In this document: piece by piece, positions 1-9,600 of the stretch
How the letters are laid out: the number at the start of each line of letters is the position of its first letter
How positions within the stretch are numbered: position 1 is the first letter of the stretch
Source: Welwitschia mirabilis
Taxonomy: Eukaryota; Gnetophyta; Gnetopsida; Welwitschiales
Reading direction: 5' to 3'
Assembly (NCBI GenBank): GCA_051453625.1
Contig: JBOZIK010000001.1
Span: forward strand, 173,940,721 to 174,004,720
DNA: 64,000 nucleotides
Notes under the pieces: generated by a model
Database searches by the model: none
The model's input: the letters and a program-made list of their open reading frames with translations, nothing else
Told to the model about the DNA's origin: nothing
Made by a program: the position numbers and the translations under genes

Positions 1-107
1 GAAAATATGCTTACTTCCACTGAACTTATAGTATACATAATCATCAAAAGATGTGATAAATTAATAGAACTTGTAATACCACTGATGGAAAGATTGCTTG
101 AGCCCAT

Positions 108-464
108 AGATGGGTTTCTTTAATTTGCAAGTCATTTTTCTTTGAATCTCCTAAAACAAAGTTTTTTGGTTGCTGCATGTAGATTGTTTCATTAATGTCA
201 CCATTGAGAAATGCCGTTTTGACATCCATCTGATTNNNNNNNNNNNNNNNNNNNNNNNNNNNNNNNNNNNNNNNNNNNNNNNNNNNNNNNNNNNNNNNNN
301 NNNNNNNNNNNNNNNNNNNNNNNNNNNNNNNNNNNAGATGGATTTCTTTAATTTGCAAACCATTTTCTTTGAATCTCCTGAAACAAAGTTTTTTGGTTGT
401 TGCATGTAGATTGTTTCATCAATGTCGCCATTGAGAAAAGTTGTTTTGACATCCATCGGATGTA
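108..464. repeat. Contig-overlap duplication around the 100-N gap at 236-335
   Basis: Bases 108-235 end at the gap and are repeated with a few percent differences from the first base after it (336 to about 464). The same RT stretch (MDVKT.FLNGDI, IYMQQPKNF) is therefore encoded twice. That fits two contig ends that overlap but were not merged. Confidence 0.85.
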
Positions 465-787
465 ACTCAAGATCAAAATGTGCCACAAGTGCCATTATCG
501 TCCTAAAAGAGTCTTTCGAAGAAATAGGAGAGAAAGTCTCTTTATAATCAATGCCTTCCTTTTGAGTACAACCCTTAGTGATAAGATGAGATTTATGCCT
601 TATTACATTACCCTTTTAATCCATTTTGGTCTTAAATATCCATTTGCAACTAATGGGTTTTGCACCTTCAGGCAATGGAACAATATCCAAAACGTCATTG
701 TCATCCATGGACTTCATTTCCTCATTCATGGTGTTAATCCACTCTTGAGAGTTAGAACTTTCAATGGCCTGGCAGAAGTTGATAGGA

Positions 788-889
788 TCATCCTCCACCA
801 AACCAATGTTTGTCTCTTGTTCTTGTAGAAAAATAATAAGTTCTTCCACAATCTCAAGATCTACCTCTTGTTCTTGAAGGAAGACAACA
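788..889 (-). repeat. 51-bp in-frame duplication inside copia pol
   Basis: The protein reads VFLQEQEVDLEIVEELI followed by IFLQEQETNIGLVEDDP, two 17-residue units in tandem just upstream of the RT domain. In DNA, CTCTTGTTCTTG recurs at 814 and 865. It lies in the variable linker between integrase and RT, so it may be tolerated. Confidence 0.65.
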
Positions 890-3368
890 TAATCATCTGG
901 AATTGCACTCCTCCTCTCTCTAGTGGATCTCTTTATTGGCACTTGATCTTAAGGTTCTTGAGGTTGTTGAGTTTCTTCATCAGGAAAAAATTGTTGAGTC
1001 TGATTGGGGAGATTCTCTAGAGTTGTTTTCCCAACCATGTTAGGGATAGAAACCTGTTCATGGTGAATAGCAACTGAAGGAAGAGAAACATATTCCTCTT
1101 CAAAGACAAAGTCTCTAACTTTATCTCCCCTTCCAAACTCAACATCCTTAAAGAATCGGGCATTTCCCATCTCAAAAAATGTCCTAGTAGTGGGATCATA
1201 GAATTTATACCCCTTAAACTATTTAGGATATCCAACAAAGTAACAAATGACAGTTCTAGAGTTCAGTTTCTTTTCATTTGGCCTATAAGACCTTTCCTCA
1301 GCTGGACAACTCTAAATGTGTAAGTGTCTTATGCTGGGTTTCTTACTAGTCTATAATTCATAAGTGGTTTTAGACACTACCTTAGTTGAAACTCTATTGA
1401 GTATATAAGCTACAATTTTAATTACCTCACCCCAGAGTGATTCTAGCAACGTAGTATGACTCATCACACTCCTTACCATATTCTATAATGTTCTATTTTG
1501 TCTTTTAGCAATACCATTCATTTAAGGACTTCCTGGCATGGTGTACTTAGGGATGATACCACACTTCTCTAGGAATTTAGCAAATGACCCAGGACGTTGA
1601 TCACTAAATCTATCATTTCTGCCATAGTATTCACTACTATGATCAGACCTGACACTTTTAATTTTTTTGCTAAGTTGCTTTTCAACTTTGTCCTTAAAAG
1701 CTTTGAACACATCCACTGCTTGTGATTTCTTATGAATGAGATATAGGTAGCCATACCTTGAGTAATCGTCTATGAACGTAATAAAATATTGTTAACCATT
1801 CCAAGAAGCAGGAGTGAATGGCCCATAAATATCTATATGTATTAGTTTCAAGACGTCTATAGACCTTTCGGCTACCAATTTCCTTTTGTTTGTTTATTTC
1901 CCCTTAATACATTCAGTGCATATACCTGAGTCTGAATAATTAAGGGGATCAAGAATTCCATCTGATACAGGTCTATCAATTCTTTGTTTAGAGATATTCC
2001 CTAAATACTTATGCCAAAGTGATGCAGAATTCTCATTGGCTAATTTTCTTTTAGTACCTCGAGAACTTGTATGTAAGGTTTCATTAAACGAGGCAATTGT
2101 ATCAATCAAGTAAAGGTTATCATCTCCTGATAAATAACTGGAATCAACTAGTTTTGAATCTTGAAAAAGACTAAATTTAGTATTTCCAAATGAACAAAAA
2201 TAACCTGATTTGTCCAATAAAGAAACAGAAACCAAATTCCATCTAAATGACGGTACAACAAAAGTCTCTTTCAAATCCAAATAAAATTCAGTCCTTAATA
2301 ATAACCTAAAAATCCCAATTGCCTCGACTTCAACCTACTTGTCATCGCCCATATAGATGTATCTTTTATCATCACTTGGCTTTTGGCAATTCAGGCAACC
2401 CTGCATAGATACACTTATGTAAGTGATAGCACTAGAATCTATCTACCAAGTGTGCCTAGGTACGAAAGTGAAATTAACCTTAGAACAAATAAAACCAAGA
2501 AACATACCCTTTTTGCATGTCAAGCATGGTACTTAGTGCATTATTTCTTTTTATGATTGGGCCCTCCACAGAAGTAGCATCTAGATTTCTTAGTATCAAC
2601 TTTATTTTCCCTATGTTGTTTCTTCTATGGTTGTGAAACTGCAACTCATTTACCCTTTCTTTTCTTGCTGTCCTTAGAGGATGAGTCCAAATGAGCACTT
2701 TCTTTCTTATCTTACTTTATTCTCTCTTCCTTTTGAACATAATGAGAAATGAGCTCATTAAGAGTTCATTTCTCCTTTTGGTAGTTTTAACTGACCTTAA
2801 ATTAATTGAACTATTTAGGAAGAGATATCAAAATCAAGTGCATAAGTAAGTCCTCAGATAGATCTAGATTAAGCGCCTATAGTTTCAAAGCAAGATGATC
2901 CATTTCCATAATGTACTCCCTTATGTTCCCTATTCCTTTATAACTCATGGAAACAAGACTATTCAGAAGAGTACTTGTTTCTACCTTTTCATTATTAGCA
3001 AAATGATTTTCAAGTTCTTTAAGAAATAGTTTGGCATTATCCTCTTTGGACATAGTGCACCTAAATGATTCTGGAAATACATGTTTAATGATCATAAGAC
3101 TCATGCGATTTGAGTGTTTCCACTTCTCCATGTTCCTCTTTTCATCAGATGTACTCTTATGCATAAGATCAGTAGGACACTCAACCTAAAGTGTAAGGTC
3201 TAGATCCATGCAACTGAAAATGATCATGATGTTCTCCTTCCAAATCCTAAAGTTTGTGCCATTAAGCACAGGGATGGAATTTATATTTGCAGATATCATT
3301 CCAGTGGAAGTATTCACTAAAAAAACACAAAACAAGCTCACATTAAAACCTGAATTTAACTTTAATTT

Positions 3369-4165
3369 NNNNNNNNNNNNNNNNNNNNNNNNNNNNNNNN
3401 NNNNNNNNNNNNNNNNNNNNNNNNNNNNNNNNNNNNNNNNNNNNNNNNNNNNNNNNNNNNNNNNNNNNNNNNNNNNNNNNNNNNNNNNNNNNNNNNNNNN
3501 NNNNNNNNNNNNNNNNNNNNNNNNNNNNNNNNNNNNNNNNNNNNNNNNNNNNNNNNNNNNNNNNNNNNNNNNNNNNNNNNNNNNNNNNNNNNNNNNNNNN
3601 NNNNNNNNNNNNNNNNNNNNNNNNNNNNNNNNNNNNNNNNNNNNNNNNNNNNNNNNNNNNNNNNNNNNNNNNNNNNNNNNNNNNNNNNNNNNNNNNNNNN
3701 NNNNNNNNNNNNNNNNNNNNNNNNNNNNNNNNNNNATATATAAGAAAATTATAACCTTATTGCCAAAAATTTAAATCTGAATCCAAATTTATATGTAATC
3801 ATGCAAATCTATATAGAATATTATTTGACTCTATGACACATTATTAGCAATTACACTAACGGTTATTGGAAACATTAGCCATAATAATCATGCATATCAT
3901 ATATGCTATGATACATGAATCCTCAAAAAGATATAGTCGATTGGAAAAAGAAATATTCTAATGTTCATCANNNNNNNNNNNNNNNNNNNNNNNNNNNNNN
4001 NNNNNNNNNNNNNNNNNNNNNNNNNNNNNNNNNNNNNNNNNNNNNNNNNNNNNNNNNNNNNNNNNNNNNNNNNNNNNNNNNNNNNNNNNNNNNNNNNNNN
4101 NNNNNNNNNNNNNNNNNNNNNNNNNNNNNNNNNNNNNNNNNNNNNNNNNNNNNNNNNNNNNNNNN
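3369..4165. other. Two sized gaps (367 N and 195 N) in the copia leader
   Basis: Gaps run 3369-3735 and 3971-4165. The 235 bases between them are A+T-rich leader-like sequence with no recognisable gene. Unlike the 100-N gaps, these are not flanked by long direct copies. Confidence 0.8.
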
Positions 4166-4237
4166 ATTAAATTCCATAACCAAATAATAAACTTTAACCT
4201 TCATATCGAATTATCTAGATTAGAACAAGAAGAGGGA

Positions 4238-4253
4238 CGCGTACCTGACACCA
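4238..4253 (-). other. Primer binding site of the copia element
   Basis: The minus-strand sequence TGGTGTCAGGTACGCG lies one base inside the LTR end. It keeps the TGGT.TCAG core of the tRNA-iMet-type site used by plant copia elements. Confidence 0.5.
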
Positions 4254-4370
4254 TTGAATCCCTTTTGGGTTATATGTCTTTCAATTGATACAAGCGTTAG
4301 TGTTTTTGCTCTCTGACAATGGGATATCAACAGGAGACTACGTTGGTTCAACCGGAGACCATAACCCTGT

Positions 4371-4380
4371 CCATTTATAG
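4371..4380 (-). promoter_or_regulatory. Candidate TATA box of the copia LTR
   Basis: Minus-strand CTATAAATGG sits in the middle of the LTR, where the U3/R boundary is expected. Confidence 0.45.
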
Positions 4381-4552
4381 ACCCTTATTTCTAATCAGCC
4401 CATCATTAATTAGAAATAAGCCGATTGGGTATTTACACATAAATATGGACAAGACGATTTTAATGCCCACTTAACCTTAACTTGAGTGAATCACTTTATT
4501 TAGGTCACACCGTATGACAGCACATAATATACAATTATAACAGAATAATCAT

Positions 4553-4635
4553 AATAAGCCTATATACATTGTATGTAGGTCCATTATTTCAACAAATAAG
4601 CCGATATACATTGTATGTAGGTCCATTATTCCAAC
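4553..4635. repeat. Two 41-bp direct repeats at the LTR terminus
   Basis: Bases 4553-4593 and 4595-4635 are near-identical 41-mers offset by 42 bases, differing at two positions. They contain the LTR terminus, so each copy ends in a possible LTR start (TGTTGAAATAATGG or TGTTGGAATAATGG on the minus strand). Confidence 0.85.
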
Positions 4636-4636
4636 A

Positions 4637-4860
4637 ATTTCATCGCAATTTCATACTAGATTATCAAATGTTAGATGAAGGTCATTAATAAAATTAAGAG
4701 ATATTAACACGCTAACAGTATTTCTCAAACAAATGTAAGAAATCTTGCTTTGCTAAGATCTTTCCTCAAAACACCTTCATGTTGTAGTTAGAAACTTCAA
4801 CCATAAAGAATGCTTATGTTGATATTGATAGTTGCCTTAACATAATAATTGCAACACCCC
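4637..4860. other. Short A+T-rich spacer
   Basis: This joins the copia LTR to the GC-rich gene-fragment island. I see no coding signal. The target site duplication of the copia insertion cannot be tested because the left LTR is outside the window. Confidence 0.6.
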
Positions 4861-5531
4861 AGATTTCTATGCTGGGGCATTATTCATTTAGGGTGTGTGT
4901 TGTGGTTGCCGTAAGGGCTTAACCGGTTTGGACATCTTTGTTGCATTGAAGAGAGAGCTACAAGGATTTCTGCAACAGCAAAATCATTTCGATCATTTAT
5001 TCATAGAGATTGGCAACCGGCGACTATGGAAGAGCAGAACGGAGATTAAATAAAGCGTGAAAAAGCAAGGAAGGACGCGGGTACTTCGGTGTCAACTGCA
5101 TGACATGCGTGTAACACGGAAACTCTTGTTGTGGAAACTCGCATTTTCAAGGATCAATCTTAGTGTGAAAATCTCATCTTGTAAGGAGAGATCACTTCTC
5201 GGCCTCCCTGCCTGATGACTGCTTTTCAACACCAGATCATTTTTTAAGTCATAGGAACATCACCTTCCGTGCAAGAGATTCTCGATTGAATCTTCGTAGC
5301 AGAAATGAATTGCGTTGCTTGTTAGGAGGATGAGATAGATTCGCCGCTTAATTCAGACAGGAATAGACTTGTAAAATCTTACTCCTTTGCGGAGCGCTTA
5401 TCTTTCATGCATCAACAAGAGTCCCGTAGATGGCCGTCACGAGAGCTAAAAAGAATGCCAAGAAGAGTATATTTCGCTTCATTTCCATCTGCGACGGTTC
5501 TTTGTTCCTCCTTTCTTGTGCTGCGTCGAAA
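4861..5531 (+). other. GC- and CpG-rich segment upstream of the CYP78A fragment
   Basis: Base composition changes abruptly at about 4860 from A+T-rich to roughly balanced, with many CpGs. It could be the original promoter and 5' UTR of the CYP78A gene, or a third captured fragment. One plus-strand stretch (about 5198-5330) reads SLPDDCF..., HFLSHRN and RLNLRSRNELR, loosely recalling the start of an F-box domain, but the core of such a domain is absent. A small inverted repeat, CCCCAG/CTGGGG, lies at about 4857-4880. No clear open frame runs through the segment. Confidence 0.45.
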
Positions 5532-6262
5532 GGCATTGAAATAGAGTTTATAGGAGTTCCCCTTTGGTTCCGAAATAGCTATACCATCCTCATCTTCCAG
5601 TGCATCTGCGAAAGGGGGGATTCATCAGGTAACTGGTGGATGCTTGTATTATTGCCTGTTGGAACGATGCAGGGCCCAGTATCCGCTCTGGTGGATGATT
5701 TGTTCTTCGCGTGAATGTCATGGCTGGTACTATGCACTGTGGCCCTTGTTTTCACGTCAATGGCCATCACCTTCTGGGCTTCTCCTGGGGGCCCTGCATG
5801 GGGGAAACGGAAGCTAACGTGCCCCAACACAATTCCGGGTCGCAAGGGGTAGCCTGTTATCAGCAGCCTCTTTGAAATGGGGTTACTCGCTCATGGACAA
5901 CTGGCCGAGATTTCTCTAAATCATGGCGCGAAGCATCTTATGCCTTTCAGTCTGGCAGACACTCTGGCCATAGCGAGTAGCCACCCGGATGTGGCCAAAG
6001 AAACTCTGAGTAGCACCGTATTCACCGATCTAGCTATCAAGGAGTCTGCATACCAACTAATGTTTGATTCCCCTTGTCACTGGGTTTGCTCCCTACGCTG
6101 ATTACTGGCGTGGGCTTGGTAAAATCGTAACCAGCCACCTGTTTTCTCCGTTGAGAATCAGTGCCTTCGAGAAGTATCGGCAGAGTTCTGTTCGCTCTGT
6201 TCTAGAATCTGTTGAGCGATCCATGAAGATCGATGGAGTTGTTTATTTTCGCAAGTTTCTGC
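5532..6262 (+). pseudogene. CYP78A-family cytochrome P450, N-terminal fragment, broken
   Basis: CYP78A enzymes are ER-anchored P450 monooxygenases that influence plant organ and seed size. Only the N-terminal part is present. A membrane-anchor region (about 5560-5790: EIEFIGVPLWFRNSYTI, then LVLCTVALVF) is followed by the family's proline/glycine hinge (SPGGPAWGKRKL, IPGRKG) and SLFEMGLLAHGQLAEI. Then come HLMPFSLADTLAIASSHP and AKETL.S..F.D..IKESAY, and, in another frame, GFAPYADYWRGLGKI and HLFSPLRISAFEKYRQ, ending at SMKIDGVV. Lesions are TGA at 5712, TAG at 5850 (after IPGRKG), and a net +1 frameshift at about 6068-6080 between the LMFD and GFAPY motifs. The I-helix, ExxR and heme-binding cysteine are all missing. 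The homology stops where LIP1-like sequence begins. Family assignment is confident; the subfamily is not resolved. Confidence 0.88.
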
Positions 6263-6265
6263 GAG

Positions 6266-6633
6266 GTAGAACGGTCATCATCATTATCAGATGTGCAAGC
6301 AGTGAAGGCATGGCATCCGAATTTAGTGGCATTGAGAGAGCGCCTAGCAACGGAGGGCCGTCCCTCGCAGATTTCGTATCCGGCGATGCATGTTCCGTTA
6401 AGGTTGGAACAATGAAGAAACCTCTTTCCAAAACCTAAATGGTAGAAAGCCTGTGTTCCTGGAGGCGATAAGTACACTGCAATCAAAGGGAAGCTCAGAG
6501 GTCTGAAACTGCGCATTGTCTGTGAGGAAGCTCGATGCCCTAATTTGGCAGAATGTGGGTCTGGTGGAGAAACGGGAATAGCTACTCCGCTATTATGATC
6601 CTCGGAGACACCTGTACACAAGGTTGTAGGTTT
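6266..6633 (+). pseudogene. LIP1: Mitochondrial lipoyl synthase, N-terminal fragment, broken
   Basis: Lipoyl synthase is a radical-SAM enzyme that inserts two sulfurs into octanoyl groups on mitochondrial dehydrogenase subunits. The conceptual protein runs NLVALRERLATEG (frame of 6233), PSLADFVSGDACSVKVGTMK and KKPL (frame of 6064), then PKPKW, a stop (TAG, 6443), [19 protein letters not shown] and [18 protein letters not shown]. After one more frame change it reads [14 protein letters not shown]. The order matches plant mitochondrial LIP1, not the plastid LIP1P. The auxiliary-cluster motif CX4CX5C is intact; the radical-SAM CX3CX2C is cut before its third Cys. Lesions are frame changes near 6355, at about 6427 (one extra T) and near 6588 (one base lost), plus the stop. 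About 110 codons of a protein of roughly 370 residues remain. The end coincides with a donor-like AG/GTTTGT at 6628-6635, so it may mark an original exon boundary. Confidence 0.88.
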
Positions 6634-9600
6634 GTTTAACGTTTGCTTTTGAATAATTTAGATTAAACTCTATTAATTAATACATGAATTTGGCATCAAT
6701 TCGCACGCATGCAAAATAGGTGCATCGTTGAGTTATCTAAAGGTTTTTGCAGTTCTTAACTTTCTAATTTCTCCATAGTCCTTGCAAGTCCCTGTAAGTG
6801 TTAGAAAATATAGAGTATGGAATGAAAACAATAACTTAATAAATGAAATAATCTTAAATATCTTAACTTTTAGATGATAATGAAAACATTTTATTAGAGT
6901 CTTTAATTTATATTTCAATACATAAAGCAAGTTTTCAATTGCATTTATTTTGATTACTCATTTTTGTCTATTAAAAGATCTGGTTGTCAACTAAGAATGA
7001 ATAGTTTTGACAATTACGTGTATCTCTGTTAACAATTTTCAATATGAGGTTATGTTGTCGTAATTATCTTTATCTCCATAATAGAGTTTTGTTTAGGCCT
7101 TTGTTGGAGCTTCTTGTGTATCTCTATAATAGAGCTAAGGTTGCATGGTTTGCTTACACGTTCCTTTGAAACCTTACGAAGTTAGCTTTAGAATTTGATT
7201 AGTCTTAGATGACTTCTAAATCATTTAAAGTTTGAGATGGAAAGAACTTTGGTAAAACCTTCAACTATTTATTATTTAGTACTTATATAATTTGGTGAAA
7301 TAAATCCTTTATACAAATATTTATGCATCTTTTCAATAAAAGATGTTTTAGCTTTTCAGGTAAACAGGTTTTTTGATCAATTAAATCAAAACTTTAATTG
7401 TTAACATCATTATTTGTATAAGAGCTTTTATTAATTCTTCCATACAAAATGGAATTTTCCATAACCATCTAAGCTCCACATATAGTTCTAGACTTCTAGT
7501 ATAGTTCCATACTTTGCTTTTGTAGATGATAATGCTAAAGTTTTTATGTTTATGGATCCCCAAAGATATTAAGTTACCTTTCCAATAGATTACAAATTGT
7601 AATGTTGAAACACTATTGCCTTTATCTTCTTCTTAGTATACATTAGTGTATTTTACAAGAAGTTCATTTCACATATCATCATCACTTATATAAGATGCAT
7701 AAGGAGTCTAGTTGAGGGGTGTCATGAAGCCTAAAATCCTAGTAAAACAAGGTATTAAAAGTTAGAATTTTTCATTATTGTAGAGCAAATATGCTATATT
7801 TAGAATTATTTTTATACTTTTCAGGATATATATCATTAGAAATTTGATGAGCATAAAATGATGCATTTTTTTCCATCTTATAACCAATTATGATTCTTAT
7901 GTTCAGAAGGTTAAGCTTTGAGGTGGAGATATAGGGCATGGAGGATTACTTCAACTTGTTTTTTCTAAAGGTAACTTATAGTTTCATTTCCATTATCATA
8001 TTTTGTCCACTTACTACTTTGATCATTATAACTTGTTTTAACACCCATGACATCAGGTTATATCAAAGCCTATTTAAACATTAATGGATTGGAAATATGC
8101 ATTTTAGAAGCTATAAATTAGTAATTTCTAAGTAAATTTTGAAGATTTATTTATTATTAATCATATTTAATGTAATTAAGTTAATTCACATTTTGGAAGA
8201 TTAGTGGATACTACAATAACTACCTTTGGTGCTATAGCACAATTTTTCAATGTATTTTAGCACCATGATGTCGTGTAACTAATGTTTCATTGTGAAGATG
8301 AAAAACATGTCAAAATTTAGAAGTTTTGATGTCTACCCTACTTAAAACCAGTGTTTGTTCATCTATAGACCTTCCCAACCACCTTATTGGTATATCAAAC
8401 ATCTAAGCCATATAATAGCCATAATACTCATTTTTGCCATTCAAGTGTTTTACTTTGCATTAGGAGGAGTTCTAAGTATATTTTTCTGTTTCATTTATCC
8501 TTTTCCAACTTTATCTTCTATCTTATCCATTCTTCATCTCATTTATTACTACATCAGACATTCATTCTCATCCTTCATATCCTCTCACGTTTATTTGTCA
8601 TCTCCACTTCTTCCAATTTTATCCATCTAGAGGACATTCCAATGTGATGATGTACATATGATTCGGAATTGTAGAAGTAGGAGAAGGAATCAGATCTTAT
8701 ATGCATTTGGATTATAAAATAATAAAATGGGATTTAATTACATCTAAAACTAATATGTGTTCTTTTTCCTTATGTTTTTATGATTATGTTTACATTTTCA
8801 TTTTTTTCATACATCTAGTTTAATTTAATTAGACTTGTTATAGCATGTTATATATTTAGTGCTGATACGATTGTTTATATATTTAGTATGTACCATAGAA
8901 TTCTCTAATATTTCAAGGTGGTGGTTCTATGTTTAAGGTAGCGCAGCATGTGATTTAATCCTCTTCTCTCTTCTTTCCTTTTTTCTTCTCATCTATTTTG
9001 ATACCATTCTCTTACAATTCCACCCTGTCTTCTAAAGCATTGAATGAATAATTCTTCTTCTTTTCTTTCTAATAGCAAAATTTTAGCATGTACATTTAGA
9101 GTATATGTAAATTTGAACTTCAAAATTTTGTTTTTGCATTAGTTTTTCTCTCTCTTTTTCTTTTTTCAATTGAATTAAGAACTAGTAAATTTGAGTTCTT
9201 GTTTTGATCATAACTCTTTTTATGTAACTTCAATTGCTTTAAACATTGATCAATAGATTTCTCTTTTGATTTACAAACCATAATTTAATCTTTAAAATTC
9301 TATTTTTACTTAACAGTTGAGTTGTATTTTTACTTAATTCTTTTTGAATATGTGCAATTTTAATTTTTCCATTTTTGCATAATGAAATTTTCTATCGTCA
9401 TTATTATGTTTTTAAATAGATAATATCAATATTGTATTAGTCTTTAATTACATTAATAATGTGAAATACACTTGTTTAAGATCTCTAATTTACTTAATAT
9501 TCTTGATTAAAGTCAGATAAACCTATTTGATGTAGATTTTTCTTAAAGACTGTTTCCAATGGTTTTAATTGATGTTATTTGATGTTGAATTTTTAAATTC

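Larger units (their letters stand above)
1..3240 (-). pseudogene. Copia gag-pol polyprotein, broken (gag, zinc knuckle, protease, integrase, RT)
   Basis: Read on the minus strand. Gag (UBN2-like) lies at about 3240-2877, with FRCTMSKEDNAKLFLKELE and a YIMEMDHLALKL tail. A CCHC knuckle (CGGPNHKKK..C..YH) is near 2590-2530 and protease remnants near 2460-2340. The GAG-pre-integrase segment is at 2280-1894 (WHKYLGNISKQRI, then C..C.KGK). The integrase core is at about 1860-1250, with VRSDHSSEYYG and YTMPGSP; the usual D/E residues are visible. Reverse transcriptase runs from about 940 to the left edge, with EWINTMNEEMKSM, CKWIFKTK, MDVKT.FLNGDI and IYMQQPKNF, then YGLKQ and DDYVYYKFSGSKYIF in the first 150 bases. 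Stops and frame changes occur at about 945, 1175, 1520, 1890 and 2300. I see no host gene here. Confidence 0.88.
1..4636 (-). mobile_element. Ty1/copia LTR retrotransposon, 3' part cut off by the window start
   Basis: The element reads leftward: 5' LTR (4255-4636), primer binding site (4238-4253), untranslated leader with two sized gaps, then gag, zinc knuckle, protease, integrase and reverse transcriptase running off the left edge. The order integrase before reverse transcriptase is diagnostic of Ty1/copia. Several frames stay open for 60-130 codons, far longer than in the rest of the window, so this is probably a younger insertion. Stops and frame changes still break the polyprotein, so it is not autonomous as assembled. 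RNase H and the 3' LTR lie outside the window. The first 464 bases are complicated by a 100-N gap with a duplicated overlap. Confidence 0.9.
4255..4636 (-). repeat. 5' LTR of the copia element
   Basis: On the minus strand the LTR starts TGTTGGAATAATGGACC at 4636 and ends near CA at 4255-4256, about 382 bp. One base further the minus strand reads TGGTGTCAGGTACGCG (4238-4253). That resembles the usual TGGTATCAGAGC primer binding site for initiator methionine tRNA with a few changes. A minus-strand TATAAATGG at 4371-4380 is a good TATA-box candidate. The first 84 bases of the LTR are a 42-bp tandem duplication (see that entry), so the true terminus could be 4636 or 4594. Confidence 0.7.

Noticed and set aside
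4857-4880. CCCCAG/CTGGGG hairpin as a Helitron terminus for the gene-fragment island
   Set aside because: No CTRR (or its complement) at the right spacing and no matching TC start at the other end.
6202-6621. Minus-strand 139-codon open frame across the LIP1 fragment
   Set aside because: It is antisense to clear plus-strand LIP1 motifs and has no family features of its own.
8355-8647. Two overlapping hydrophobic plus-strand frames of about 90 codons
   Set aside because: Pyrimidine-rich composition explains the hydrophobic residues; no motif, no neighbouring gene signals.
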